From Fasciola hepatica (Eukaryota > Platyhelminthes > Trematoda > Plagiorchiida > Fasciolidae), in the NCBI GenBank assembly GCA_948099385.1, contig CANUEZ040000013.1, positions 1,887,001 to 1,951,000 of the forward strand: a stretch of DNA of 64,000 bases. The letters are read 5' to 3'. Shown piece after piece: positions 12,700-23,498 of the stretch. How positions within the stretch are numbered: the first letter of the stretch is position 1; each line of letters opens with the position of its first letter. The position numbers were made by a program, and so were the translations under genes. Below the pieces are notes generated by a model that was not told the DNA's origin, searched no databases, and saw only the letters and a list, made by a program, of their open reading frames with translations.

Positions 12700-12842
12700 G
12701 GGTCCGCAACCCACCTGGGGGCGGTGACTGACTGCCCAGTTCTTTCGCCCTTCGGGTGAGGCCAGATATCGCGTGCGTCCAGTATACCCTCCACCCACCA
12801 CAGATGCCGGTGAGCATAGTGTTGTACGCCTCATACGCCACC
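12700..12842 (-). repeat. Unclassified dispersed repeat, copy A
   Basis: Its reverse complement aligns with 19908-20035. Shared blocks are GGTGGCGTATGAGGCG, ACAACAC.AT.CT, ACCGGCATCTGTG and GGGTGTACTGG-like sequence in the same order. The class is unknown. Confidence 0.55.
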
Positions 12843-13009
12843 GGAAAACTTTATTAAACAACATCAGAAGCCGAGGCTTATGCGCGGGAAAACAATGAAC
12901 GTAGAGAAGAAGTAAGTTTTTATCACTGTGCCTTTTAAAGGAGACCATTTATTCAATCAAATAAATTATAATCTTAAGTCAGCTCTGATGCACACACACA
13001 GCGGCCCAG

Positions 13010-13432
13010 TTGCGTTTGCTGCAGACGACCAAAAGGTTATGTTTTCAAAATCACTCAAACAGTCTTGCTGATCCCAATGTCTCACGTATTGTCTATCAGT
13101 TCAATTGCAGTTGCGGTGACGTATACATTGGCAGGACGGATCGTTGCTTGACTCAACGAGTGTCAAAAAACATACTCAAATGGCTGTCAAACTTGATGAC
13201 GCAACCTGCTGGGGCAATGCACAATGACGTGAAACTGCCAGCCTCTTCGATTGCAAAACACCTGGTTGCATCAGGTCACAAAGTTGATCGGATCCAGTGT
13301 TTCAAAGCATTGTTGCGCAATCCAACACCGAAACTATTAGCGTTCAGTGAAGCTATCCTAATGAAGGTGCATCAGCCAGCACTCTGTGCACAAAACCGAT
13401 TGACCCAAAATGTTTGTTCACCTTGGCGTTAA
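13010..13432 (+). pseudogene. Penelope-like element fragment, GIY-YIG endonuclease end
   Basis: A 140-codon frame carries the endonuclease end of a Penelope-like element. It reads IVYQFNCSCGDVYIGRTDR near codons 28-46, with the Cys pair and YIGRT core intact. Later come SSIAKHLVASGHKVD and AFSEAILMKVHQPALCAQN. The RT is missing upstream, the usual state of a 5'-truncated or partly deleted copy. It differs from the young pair at 14.3-17.3 kb and resembles the older relic family at 0.7-1.9 kb. Confidence 0.75.
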
Positions 13433-13439
13433 CACGACA

Positions 13440-14272
13440 GACATCACTCTCCCCAACGTACGTACTGTAAGAACTTTCGATCGTGCCTAATTTGCTGTTG
13501 CATTTACCCCTCTACTTTACCATGTATATATACTGACACGTTTTACGTCCGCGGTTGACAAGAGTAAACGAAATGCTTGCATCTCACGGCTTATGTCTTC
13601 TTTCTGTTCTAATGAATTGGATAAAGGGGACTCAATGTTTCAAATTATTAGATAGTATGAAAGTTGTCAGGATCTGGATATCCGTCTTTGCGTGCCCAGA
13701 GATGAAGAGGAAATATATAATCGAGGGTTGAAAGAACTAGCGCTTTTACGTCTTCATGCGAAACCCATGGTGCCCCCCCCCCCTTATACGATCACATCCT
13801 CGAAGCCCAGGAGGCGTGCCACCCTAGATGTTAATATCTCCGTAGTTGGGAGCTGCATCCTTGATACGATGGAGCACCTGGCCTACGGTTAGTTGGGTGA
13901 CTTGATATCGAATTGTATCCCGGTTTACTAGAACAGAACGCGGTGGGTGTCCATGATCAGCAGTTCGCATAAATTATGAGCTCCATCGATCTGTTTTCAG
14001 TTTTATCCAACTTGGCAAAGTAGGTGCCATCATTCACTGGGACCGACGACTGTTTGTAGCTTGGTCTCAAGATGTCACTAACACTCACAGAGAAACCAGA
14101 GTAAATGCTGCCGGATTCATTCGGCTTCCTACAGCAGCTCAGGCGAGCGTGGGCACAAAGGGCTTCTAGTCGTTCCAGTTCAGCATCGATCAGTTGGAGC
14201 GCGGCATATGGAACGAGTCCGCTCTGGCTGCGAGATGCCCACAGTACCGGGGCGTGGGCATGTTAGTAAAGA
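13440..14272. other. No recognisable gene
   Basis: An 11-base C run lies near 13777. A 66-codon plus-strand frame at 13692-13892 shows no family motif. Confidence 0.35.
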
Positions 14273-15564
14273 TTGCTATGATGTTCTGATCGCTGAGCTT
14301 GGCGTTTAGATCGCAAACGTTTCATCACCAGTCGAGGTGACATCGTCAGTGCATGTGCGCTGTTAGTAGTGATCTCTTATATTTATAGGTTTGTCATTAG
14401 TCCTGACCTTGAGCTCCGTAGACGTGCCCAAGGCTCGACGTTTGTTTTACGGCTTCGCCTCGAAGAACTTGACCTTTGGCCTTTGACGGTTGACGTCCCG
14501 CTCGGTGAGCTTGAATTCTTTTCGCTTTGCCCTGTTGTTTCCATTTTTTGATATTTGAATTCTCGGCGAGTCAGTTCCGAAGATGTGTGTGTGTGTGTAA
14601 AAACTCAGATTCAATAATACGGGTTGAGTGATTTTGGTCTACTAATTCCGCTTCTGACATTCTTGATTAGTTCAACTGTCTTCTCTTCATCCGACTGTAC
14701 ACGTGATCCAATTCAATATGTCTATTGATTGAGTTGTTTGAAGAGTACCAGGCTTCCAAAAACTCCCTTGCGTGCCTTGTGGTTGCTTGATCCAAAATTT
14801 TAACGTCGTCCAGATTGAACTTGTGTCCTTCTTGATCCTCGTGGACGGATATGAGAGAGAATGGGTCATGTCTCTTTGTGGCCAGTTTATGCTCGTGCAT
14901 TCGAGTGGCAACTTTTCTCCCGGTTTGACCAATGTAGCATTTGCCGCAGTCCATACACTTCACTTTGTATATAACGTTTCTTCTTTCTTCGGTTTTGAGT
15001 TGTTCTTTCGGTTTTGATACGAGTTTTCTCAGGGTTTTGGTTGGTCTGTGGGCAACTGTTATGTCTTGGGATTGAAGCAATCTTGCAGTTGTTTCAGAGA
15101 CGTTTTTGATGTATGGTAGTGTGATCCTTCTGTTTGGTTGTGTTCTTTGGTTTATTTTCCTATTCATCCCATACACAGTTCTTCTTATGAAGTTTCTTGG
15201 ATATCCGTTTCGCTGGAACATTCTGAAGAGGTAGTTTTCTTCTTGCGTTCTCAGTTCAATTGTGCTGCAGTGGGTTTTAGCTCTCGTGAACAGGGTCCGA
15301 ATGCATGACCTTTTATGGTGATTTGGGTGATTGCTGTGAAAGTTTAATACTTGATCCGTGTGTGTTAGTTTCCGATACACCGATGTCTCCAGTGTGCCGT
15401 TGGCATTTCTTTTCACGAGCACGTCCAAAAATGCCAATTCTCCATTGTTCTCTGATTCCATGGTGAACTTAATGTCGTTGAAGATGTTATTAATTGTTTT
15501 TTGTGTGTTTTCAATATCCGAGCGTTTTATGATGACGAAAGTGTCATCCACATATCTGACCCAA
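14273..15564 (-). mobile_element. Penelope-like element, minus-strand arm (5'-truncated)
   Basis: This 1,292-bp segment is the reverse complement of 16033-17324 with no length difference. The frame at 14667-15587 begins at the RT catalytic box (VRYVDDTFVII) and continues through the linker and GIY-YIG endonuclease to the same stop as the plus-strand copy. The RT N-terminal half is absent because the copy is cut at the catalytic box, so it cannot act alone. The 394-bp 3' region and its hammerhead-like fold are shared with the other arm. The one difference I read in the protein is T versus N after YVDD, so the copies separated very recently. Confidence 0.9.
14301..14349 (-). ncRNA. Hammerhead-ribozyme-like fold in Penelope 3' region (minus copy)
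   Basis: This is the exact mirror of the fold at 17248-17296, in the minus-strand arm, with the same departures from the hammerhead consensus. Confidence 0.4.
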
Positions 15565-15628
15565 GGTACACAAAGAAGGTATTCCACTCAGACCCATCGT
15601 CTCCCTCCCTGGATCTCCAACATATAAC

Positions 15629-16930
15629 TTGGCCAAAGAACTATGGAGACGTTTGAAACCACTGATATGCGGATCAAATAACTCCGTAACCAACGCGCAA
15701 CAGTTTTTGGAACGAATAAAAAACGTAACCATAGAAGAAGACGAAGTGATGATATCATTTGATGTCACTGCACTTTTTACTTCGATCGATTTGAACTTAG
15801 CAAAGAACGTAACCAAAGAACTCCTTCAAGACCATTACCCAGACAAACCACTAGAAGCACAAACAACTTACGAACTGCTGGAAATGTGCCTATACGCCTA
15901 TTTCAAATTCGATGGTGACGTGTACGAACAAATCAAAGGAACACCAATGGGTTCGCCAATATCCGGATTTCTCGCTGAAGCTGTAATGCAGGCCCTGGAA
16001 AACATTGCACTACCAAGGATCCGGCCGAAACTTTGGGTCAGATATGTGGATGACAATTTCGTCATCATAAAACGCTCGGATATTGAAAACACACAAAAAA
16101 CAATTAATAACATCTTCAACGACATTAAGTTCACCATGGAATCAGAGAACAATGGAGAATTGGCATTTTTGGACGTGCTCGTGAAAAGAAATGCCAACGG
16201 CACACTGGAGACATCGGTGTATCGGAAACTAACACACACGGATCAAGTATTAAACTTTCACAGCAATCACCCAAATCACCATAAAAGGTCATGCATTCGG
16301 ACCCTGTTCACGAGAGCTAAAACCCACTGCAGCACAATTGAACTGAGAACGCAAGAAGAAAACTACCTCTTCAGAATGTTCCAGCGAAACGGATATCCAA
16401 GAAACTTCATAAGAAGAACTGTGTATGGGATGAATAGGAAAATAAACCAAAGAACACAACCAAACAGAAGGATCACACTACCATACATCAAAAACGTCTC
16501 TGAAACAACTGCAAGATTGCTTCAATCCCAAGACATAACAGTTGCCCACAGACCAACCAAAACCCTGAGAAAACTCGTATCAAAACCGAAAGAACAACTC
16601 AAAACCGAAGAAAGAAGAAACGTTATATACAAAGTGAAGTGTATGGACTGCGGCAAATGCTACATTGGTCAAACCGGGAGAAAAGTTGCCACTCGAATGC
16701 ACGAGCATAAACTGGCCACAAAGAGACATGACCCATTCTCTCTCATATCCGTCCACGAGGATCAAGAAGGACACAAGTTCAATCTGGACGACGTTAAAAT
16801 TTTGGATCAAGCAACCACAAGGCACGCAAGGGAGTTTTTGGAAGCCTGGTACTCTTCAAACAACTCAATCAATAGACATATTGAATTGGATCACGTGTAC
16901 AGTCGGATGAAGAGAAGACAGTTGAACTAA
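15629..16930 (+). CDS. Penelope-like reverse transcriptase / GIY-YIG endonuclease (N-terminally truncated)
   Basis: The 433-codon product is an RT fused to a GIY-YIG endonuclease, which primes at a nick it makes. Visible motifs are: VMISFDVTALFTSID (RT motif A, near residues 34-48); KGTPMGSPISGFLAE (motif B); YVDD at 139-142 (motif C); AFLDVLV; and a C-terminal endonuclease with YKVKCMDC at about 334-341, YIGQTGR from 345 and HEHK after it. The Cys pair next to YIG and the His pair are the Zn-binding variant typical of Penelope elements. The annotated ATG is only the first Met. The same frame is open upstream to 15565, and the true N-terminus is missing. Catalytic residues look intact. Transcription is not evident from sequence. 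Confidence 0.9.
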   Translation: MAKELWRRLKPLICGSNNSVTNAQQFLERIKNVTIEEDEVMISFDVTALFTSIDLNLAKNVTKELLQDHYPDKPLEAQTTYELLEMCLYAYFKFDGDVYEQIKGTPMGSPISGFLAEAVMQALENIALPRIRPKLWVRYVDDNFVIIKRSDIENTQKTINNIFNDIKFTMESENNGELAFLDVLVKRNANGTLETSVYRKLTHTDQVLNFHSNHPNHHKRSCIRTLFTRAKTHCSTIELRTQEENYLFRMFQRNGYPRNFIRRTVYGMNRKINQRTQPNRRITLPYIKNVSETTARLLQSQDITVAHRPTKTLRKLVSKPKEQLKTEERRNVIYKVKCMDCGKCYIGQTGRKVATRMHEHKLATKRHDPFSLISVHEDQEGHKFNLDDVKILDQATTRHAREFLEAWYSSNNSINRHIELDHVYSRMKRRQLN

Positions 16931-17247
16931 TCAAGAATGTCAGAAGCGGAATTAGTAGACCAAAATCACTCAACCCGTATTATTGAATCTGAGTTTTTAC
17001 ACACACACACACATCTTCGGAACTGACTCGCCGAGAATTCAAATATCAAAAAATGGAAACAACAGGGCAAAGCGAAAAGAATTCAAGCTCACCGAGCGGG
17101 ACGTCAACCGTCAAAGGCCAAAGGTCAAGTTCTTCGAGGCGAAGCCGTAAAACAAACGTCGAGCCTTGGGCACGTCTACGGAGCTCAAGGTCAGGACTAA
17201 TGACAAACCTATAAATATAAGAGATCACTACTAACAGCGCACATGCA

Positions 17248-17296
17248 CTGACGATGTCACCTCGACTGGTGATGAAACGTTTGCGATCTAAACGCC
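17248..17296 (+). ncRNA. Hammerhead-ribozyme-like fold in Penelope 3' region (plus copy)
   Basis: CTGACGA (17248-17254) fits the hammerhead CUGANGA core. It is followed by a 6-bp stem GTCACC/GGTGAT with a 6-nt loop, then GAAA (17274-17277), then a 5-bp stem CGTTT/AAACG with a 7-nt loop. Penelope-like elements are known to carry hammerhead motifs. Two departures weaken the call: the bases after stem III are CC where U-H is expected, and I could not find a good stem I. It may be an inactive derivative. Confidence 0.4.
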
Positions 17297-17324
17297 AAGC
17301 TCAGCGATCAGAACATCATAGCAA

Positions 17325-19900
17325 CCAACAACCTGAGCTACAACCAACACAAATATTTAAAACTATTGAGATGTTGGTAAAGACTCTACTCCTTGGAACA
17401 GTGGAGCGAAGCGTTGAATAAGGCCTTCGACCAGGTCCGGGGGCGTAACAGGATAGTGCACCCGTTTAAGAACAAAGTGGATTGTCAATTTGATCAGGAT
17501 AACATGTTCAAACCAGCCGATATCGAGTAGCTTGAAGTGGGACTTCGTCACACCCCGATTTCAAATGATGGTAATACACCGATGTCTGTCCAGTTCTGAC
17601 CCCTCAAAAATAGCAGTTTTCCAAAGGTTCCCAAACTTTTGGAAATCCAATTCTAAACCTGTTTCCTAACCTTGAAAAGGAGCAGTTTGTAAAAATTTTC
17701 CAATATTATTCAAATCAACCTCATTGAATCACTAAAGGAATGGGCCTCCAGAAGGTAGCATCCTATCAAACAAGTCATCCATTGCACCGGCCAGCTAAGT
17801 CTATTATTCTACAGTTTGACTCCTAAATAACGCACGAAAAATCACCGTTCATACACTGTAAATCAGGTAAAGTGCATGGGGTGTGGGCAACTAAGACACA
17901 CTACAGACTAGGTGTTCAGCCGTGATCGGTGTCGCAGCCATGCTAAGCAAGGCAATTCAGTTGGTCTGTCTTTTTATCAAGAATAAGTGGAAAGATTTTT
18001 AATCAACGGTATCCGGATACGCTAAAATGTCGTTTATTCTTCCCCATCGGCTGGAAGAAACAACCTGAAATTTATATCACCAACTTGATACAAAATGAGC
18101 TAAGATTCCCTTCGTTAAGCTCGCTGGAACTCGTTAATATACTGGAAAATTGGACTGTTAGCTGATGTACATATATTTCAGTCTAAACATTCACTCAAAA
18201 GATCATTCCATTCAAGTTCCATCATATACATAAAATAGAATCAATAGAACTGAAGTTTATACACTGAGATTAGTGCGTGCTTTACCATGTTGGGACCATA
18301 CACAGGATCGTTTGAGTGGTTTCATTGCCTACATCGTAGAATCTGGAAAATCTTGAAACGTCTTCCGATAAAGTCTTCGCACTGAGAATCAGCAAAATGA
18401 AATTTGTTTATACATGTGATGCAACCATCGATTTCTCACCGTCTGTTGTCGATGAGCGAACGGGATTAAAGCAGCTTGGTCATTTCAGGGACACGGGGCC
18501 TATAAAATTGTTATCTGCTTAAATGCTAGTCTGTGAATAACTGATACTCCCATCAGCCTATTGGTTGCCAATAAAGACGTGTACAGATACTGAGTACAGT
18601 CATCAAAATGTCAGCGCGAGTTCTCACTGTATTCAGTTCAGTTCTGTGTACAGAACAGGTGTGGCAGAACGCCAAAAAGTGCCCAGGTTCATGCATTGTA
18701 AGCTCCCTGGATCCCCGGGTACATCAACAAATGAAAAGACCAAGCCACCGCCTATTCGCTAGATTTGTCTTGGATTGCTTTAAGATTGAATTACCGTACA
18801 CTAGACTTTGCAATTTCTAGATCCTAAGAAACCTTGTGGAGCTAAGTGAGCAATTCCTGATGTGGTAAAAACTAGCCCGTTTGAAAGCTATAGACCCCAG
18901 ATAAGAGAAATAGTTTCGCCTATCTACACCCTTTCCAATCAAGCTTTAGCTGAAACCCACAATTCTTTAGCCACACTAACGGTCCCTTAGCCGTGACGCA
19001 AGACCTCTAGCCACATTGATGCATGCTAGTCTGGTAAAAAGTATCGGAATATTATGATATCAAGAGATTTTGGAACAAGTATTTTACGAAGATTGATGTT
19101 GCAAAGCTGGATAAACAAACAAGAAAGTGTGGCGATCGTATGCTGCGCAGCTGGCCGTGTAATCGTATGAAATGCCGCCCTGCAAATTGATTGAAGAAGG
19201 TTTAAACGATGAGGCCGTATCGTCGATCCAAATGGCACAGCCCCGTATTACTGTTGCATCTTCATTGATATTAATGACGTCAAATGATGAGACATGAATA
19301 AACTTGTGACATTGTTCGGGGGTGTACTCACGATAACTGAGTTTATTACCCTCGTACTGTCAATGTTTCCACTTATCTAAACGCATAAGAAACCCACCCG
19401 ATATTTTTTCTTGATATCGAGTCTTGATTGTTGTCAGCGACTTTAGGTGCATAACAAAGTACCGTTTGTTAAAATACGGATTTTTGCTAACACGACTGCT
19501 TGTTAGTGAAACTTTAAAGTTGCTTGGGCGAACTCGTTGTCGATTGGTTGATGTTTCGTTCGGAGGTAGTCTGGCGATACTAACACACCTCGACCGCTTG
19601 TGGTAATATTCGTCGTACTGTTCCTGGCACTGTACGCCTCATCTCTTGACAATGCGGAGAACGTTATCATGGGTGCAAAGAAATGATGGTATCACTTCAC
19701 GGGCACGGAAGATCGACGGCGGATAAGTGAATATGCAAGAAGAGATGATGTGCAGGATGACGCCAGACTCCTCGGCGTTAAGACCAAAACACGCCGTGCT
19801 ATTGCAGCTACGATCGGGAAACAGAATTCACACCTGAATCCTGCAAGACGAAGAGTTCATCAGGCATTTGTGTGAAATGGTGAAGGAAATCCTGATTCCA
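17325..19900. other. No defensible gene; one exon-like frame at 17385-17529
   Basis: The plus strand from about 17385 reads LEQWSEALNKAFDQVRGRN and then IVHPFKNKVDCQFDQDN, ending at a stop near 17528. The composition is protein-like, but I do not recognise it and no clear splice acceptor precedes it. The rest, to 19900, shows only short frames. Confidence 0.25.
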
Positions 19901-19907
19901 GACTCAC

Positions 19908-20035
19908 CACGGGTGGCGTATGAGGCGCACAACACCATACTTACCGGCATCTGTGATAGAGGGGTGTACTGGGCACACCGAAAATCTAGCCTCGACCGGT
20001 GGGCGAGTGAGTTGGGGTCCCCAGAGGCGTCAAGA
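19908..20035 (+). repeat. Unclassified dispersed repeat, copy B
   Basis: This is the plus-orientation counterpart of the repeat at 12700-12842, sharing GGTGGCGTATGAGGCG and ACCGGCATCTGTG. Confidence 0.55.
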
Positions 20036-20469
20036 AGAGGCAAATGAACAGTACAATTGATCACCAGCTCATCTGGACCAGTACTACAGCCTTGTGGGAT
20101 GTTCCTGGCTGCGCAAAGGCTGGAAAGGAATCTTCGATTAAAAAGGCATATTGTGGACTGAGTGGCCGAGTAGTACAATATCTCGCAGAGCAAACAACCA
20201 TGAAATACTCCACCACTATGAATGACTGCTCTTCCATGCGCGCGCACGAACACTCTCATACACCGCACACAACTTGTTCTCCCATCTTCACTCCCTGTCC
20301 ACTTTTCTTTCTTCGATCAACCGTGCTCGCTGTAGTTCCACTGGTGGAAATTCTGACTGTTTTCTGTCTCGTCCTTTGTCGACTAGATCCCGAATCTCAC
20401 CGAACCGGATACCGTCGGTTGATAAGCCGCTTCGTCCTCGACGCTGATTTAAACTAGCCAGATACAACC

Positions 20470-20700
20470 CACGATACCTGATAGGTATTAGACAACAGGC
20501 AGGATGCTGAGGCTGCAGCGTTTGGTCTTGCACTCAGTAAAGGCGCTTAAGCGGCACTGCTGGACTGGATCCCGGTCGAAAGTCATTTATGCACGGTGAG
20601 ACTGAGGAGTTCTTGCGAAGTGGGTAGTCCGTAGTTCTCATGGACGTAAACTTTTTGTCGTTTAGGCGTATGAATCCAGATACAGTCAAAGATAACTTTT
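20470..20700 (+). pseudogene. RTE-type endonuclease fragment
   Basis: The frame reads LSKGA, stop, AALLDWIPVESHLCTVRL. It aligns with [20 protein letters not shown] in the endonuclease of the RTE element at 32.9-36.1 kb. It is a short decayed piece of the apurinic-endonuclease-like domain of an RTE retrotransposon. Confidence 0.6.
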
Positions 20701-20763
20701 GCCGAAAGCTCCACGACGTCTTTGTGTGTTTGTTTTCTTTTAAACCAAGCCATTAACTAACAG

Positions 20764-20938
20764 CTGTAATCTCATTTGAACAAAATGGAGCGTGTATGGA
20801 CGGAGAGTCCATTTTTAGAATCACACGGCGCTTTTTCCGGAGTTGATTCGTCGGTTAGCTCGGCTAACCTTCAGAACGAAGACACGCGTTCCAAAATATG
20901 GGGTTTCAAAATGTGTAGTATGGCATTGTATCTGGAAA
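20764..20938 (+). repeat. Inverted-repeat (MITE-like) family, left part
   Basis: This begins TGTAATCTCATTTGAAC and includes TGTATGGACGGAGAGTCC and a TCGTCGGTTAGCTCGGCTAA block. It matches the left half of the palindromic element at 36117-36417. It runs directly into RTE 5' sequence. Confidence 0.6.
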
Positions 20939-21040
20939 AAGGGTCAAAGTTTCCCCGGAAGCACACGATCGGTGTCGCGGTTATTGCCGCTCATCAGGTA
21001 TGCGTACCAGGTACTCAGCCGCCCAATCATCTTTAAACTT
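20939..21040 (+). mobile_element. RTE 5' region fragment
   Basis: The sequence AAGTTTCCCCGGAAGCACAC.. CGCGGTTATTGCCGCTCATCA matches 32777-32875, the stretch in front of the RTE endonuclease frame. The same MITE-like/RTE junction therefore occurs at two loci. Confidence 0.55.
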
Positions 21041-21054
21041 GAGCATTCCACAGT

Positions 21055-21245
21055 TGGTTTACAACTGTAATCTCATTTGAACAAAATGGAGCGTGTATGG
21101 ACGGAGAGTCCGTTTTTAGAATCACACGGTGATTCTTCCAGATACAATACTCATATCGAAAATCCATACTTGGGACCATCTGACCCCGTTCTGAAAGTCA
21201 GCCATGTTAACTGACGAATTAACTTTCAGAAAATAATTCCAAAAT
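21055..21245 (+). repeat. Inverted-repeat (MITE-like) family, second local copy
   Basis: It starts CTGTAATCTCATTTGAAC and repeats GTATGGACGGAGAGTCCG. It ends in a block whose reverse complement, CTGAAAGTTAATTCGTCAGT, resembles the start side. It is a shortened, diverged palindromic copy. Confidence 0.55.
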
Positions 21246-21249
21246 GGTG

Positions 21250-22190
21250 AGTAAAAATGTCTATTTTCTCGGAACGATCGATGTCACAACAAATGTCTGG
21301 AAAGTGTGGGCCCAGATTCTATGTCCACTTCCTGCGGTGGCATTAAGATTCGAAACTCACAGTAATTGAAGAGCTAGGTGTTAACATGCATTAAAGACAC
21401 CTTGTTGCTGGTTTACTTATTCTGTAATGGTACGGATGTGACAGACTTACACACATTAACAAAATTTGCGCTGTCAAGCTTAATGTTTATCGTGTTACGA
21501 ACCGAGGACCAAGGGCTATAGACTCTATACGGGAGCAGGTCCCGGCCAAACTTAGGATAATCCTAAAGTCCCACATGTGGCATATTACCGGGCAGCGGGC
21601 TCTTTCCGGCAAAATTACTGAACACGTTACATAAAAAATATAAGGGATGAAGCAAATATGAAGACGAAATTTTCATCTTCGGTTACACTTACGAATACTC
21701 ATGAGTAATCTCAAGTAAACTGAAATTACTCGGAAAAAGGAACGTGAAAAATTTGCTACTTACTTCTCAGTAGTGACAAATCACCTTGCCCCTTTAAAAT
21801 GCGGCTTTTTTCTCTGCTCAAAGAGTGTGACGTACCACAGGTTTGAATGCACACCGCGTAGAGACAGCATTAAAATTGACCAATCAGTAGACAGACCGCC
21901 ACGTGCAATCTTTTCGGGATGGGATTGCCATTGTATGCATCTCAGAGATTCTAGTGTTGTCTTGGGCAGTCGTACTGCGTGAATATATATCAAGACCCTT
22001 GTCCATTTGTCCCGTTACATTCTGTCATCCGTAGACAAAGAAAGCAATTCTGGCAGAATCTTTTTTCAGATTGGTGACGCTTTCAGCTGTGTTGAAAAAG
22101 GGAAGTTACTCTGCGAGTGGCGTTCGAACCTCCATCATTACGTTATTTTCTGATTACTTAGATAAACGCCAACAATAGGCTACCGAGGCA
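21250..22190. other. No recognisable gene
   Basis: Short frames only; nothing recognised on either strand. Confidence 0.35.
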
Positions 22191-22199
22191 CGGCTTCTC

Positions 22200-22965
22200 C
22201 CCGAACTTCAGAGTTGGGTGCTCTACAAGGTGCCATTTTTCTTTTCTGCGCACCTATCTACCATGCCTATTTTCGGCGACTCTTTGGTCATTAAATATGC
22301 TGACGATATAGTATTTGGTATATCTTACCCCTATGAGTCCGCTTTCCCTATTTTGCAGCAAGGTATCTCGAGCATAGCCCGCCGGTCTTTGGACCACAAT
22401 CTGACTGTTGACCCTGCGAAATGTGCTGTTTTTAACTCTCCTAAAGATGATACGCATACAAGCGTTGTAGAATCCTCTACAGCTGTACGTATTAACGAAA
22501 TGACATCCTCCGAGCTACGTGGGTAGAGTACCCTGGCATCATTCTAACACGAAATATTATGGTTTGACCATATTTGTAAAAGTTAGAACTTCATGTGCTT
22601 TGTCTGCAGAAATTACCCATACCACTTTGTTGTGTACGCCTGCTTGCTACTACTCCGGCTTTATGGATCCCCTGTAAGCTTTCTCGGACTGCCAGCAAAG
22701 AAACTTAAATTTATCCGCAGGTCACTCAAACACATCCCAAGAAGCAGCTGCACACCGATGCGTGCATCTTTCGCAGTACTTGTCTACAATCTGGAAAATT
22801 ATCAGCTCACCCATTTCACAGCGACCTTATCAAATTCTTCTACTCGGACAAGTTACAAACAGTTATTCACTCCCACTGAACCCGAACGACAATTTCTTGT
22901 CCGGCCTTCTATGTTAATGTATTCGGAGAAATGTCGATTAGAGGACGACAACAATTATTAAGAAT
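22200..22965 (+). pseudogene. Non-LTR reverse transcriptase fragment
   Basis: The frame at 22218-22526 reads STMPIFGDSLVIKYADDIVF, a YADD catalytic box, followed by LTVDPAKCAVFNSP, the usual downstream RT block with its KC motif. After a stop and frameshift, 22593-22961 reads LYGSPVSFLGLPAKKLKFIRR, resembling the region after the thumb of jockey-type elements. This is a decayed partial ORF2 from an element unlike the RTE and CR1 copies elsewhere in the window. The clade cannot be fixed by eye. Confidence 0.6.
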
Positions 22966-23312
22966 CCCACTTCAACAAGGTCAGACACTGTCCCCATCTA
23001 CAGTGCCCTACTTGGCGCGGGTTTTGGTTGGCAAGATGAAAGTCATCGAGGAACTTCGCAAAAACAGCTTTTTCTGCTCATTTCGAATTGACAGTAATCA
23101 ATTTACCTTCTCAGCTCAATACAAATTGACGAGCTTCCACACAACGTTGCACCGGTACTGTGGGTCGTGTTCGGTTCAGACAAAACGGTGCAGGCCGCGA
23201 GCTCCAAGCTACACAACCAGGAACTTGCATTTGATAACTGGTCGAATCCTCCTGATTTCACGTGCAACTAGGTTGTCTCCAGAAAGATGGGGATAAAGCT
23301 ATTCACTAAACT

Positions 23313-23498
23313 CACTTAGTGACTGTCAGTACGGTTTTGGTTACAACCGATTTGCTGGTGACCTACTATACACGTGCAGTCCTGCTTTTGGTGGGGTCAC
23401 GTACGACGGTATTGCGCTGAAAACTGCCTCCTTAGATCTCATTTACCACACCCAGACGGCCCGGGGATATATCCGAATCCGGTTTGTTTACGATGTTC
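23313..23498 (+). other. Exon-like open segment, unassigned
   Basis: An AG acceptor (GTGACTGTCAG) precedes a frame reading YGFGYNRFAGDLLYT, then TASLDLIYHTQTARGYIRIRF, and ends GAAAATGTGGAC before GTAACT. The pattern of hydrophobic strands ending in RGYIRIRF is faintly like a CUB domain, but the disulphide Cys spacing is not convincing. No neighbouring exon was found. It could be a host exon, a pseudo-exon or chance. Confidence 0.2.

Larger units (their letters stand above)
15565..17324 (+). mobile_element. Penelope-like element, plus-strand copy
   Basis: This copy carries an uninterrupted frame from the RT N-terminal region to the GIY-YIG endonuclease. It joins the minus-strand copy head to head at 15564/15565, across the bases CCAAG, which could belong to either copy. 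At the start the frame reads VHKEGIPLRPIVSLPGSPTY, the first conserved RT block of Penelope-like elements, so the copy begins inside RT. After the stop at 16930 there is a 394-bp 3' region with a CA repeat (16999-17012) and a hammerhead-like fold (17248-17296). No target-site duplication flanks the pair. Confidence 0.9.

Noticed and set aside
14667..15587. Minus-strand Penelope frame starting MEYLLCVP
   Set aside because: The first residues come from translating the neighbouring plus-strand copy across the head-to-head junction. The real protein segment starts at the catalytic box.
18625..18675. TTCAGTTCAGTTC and CAGAACAGG resembling the CR1 tail and 3' UTR
   Set aside because: The similarity covers too few bases to call a copy.
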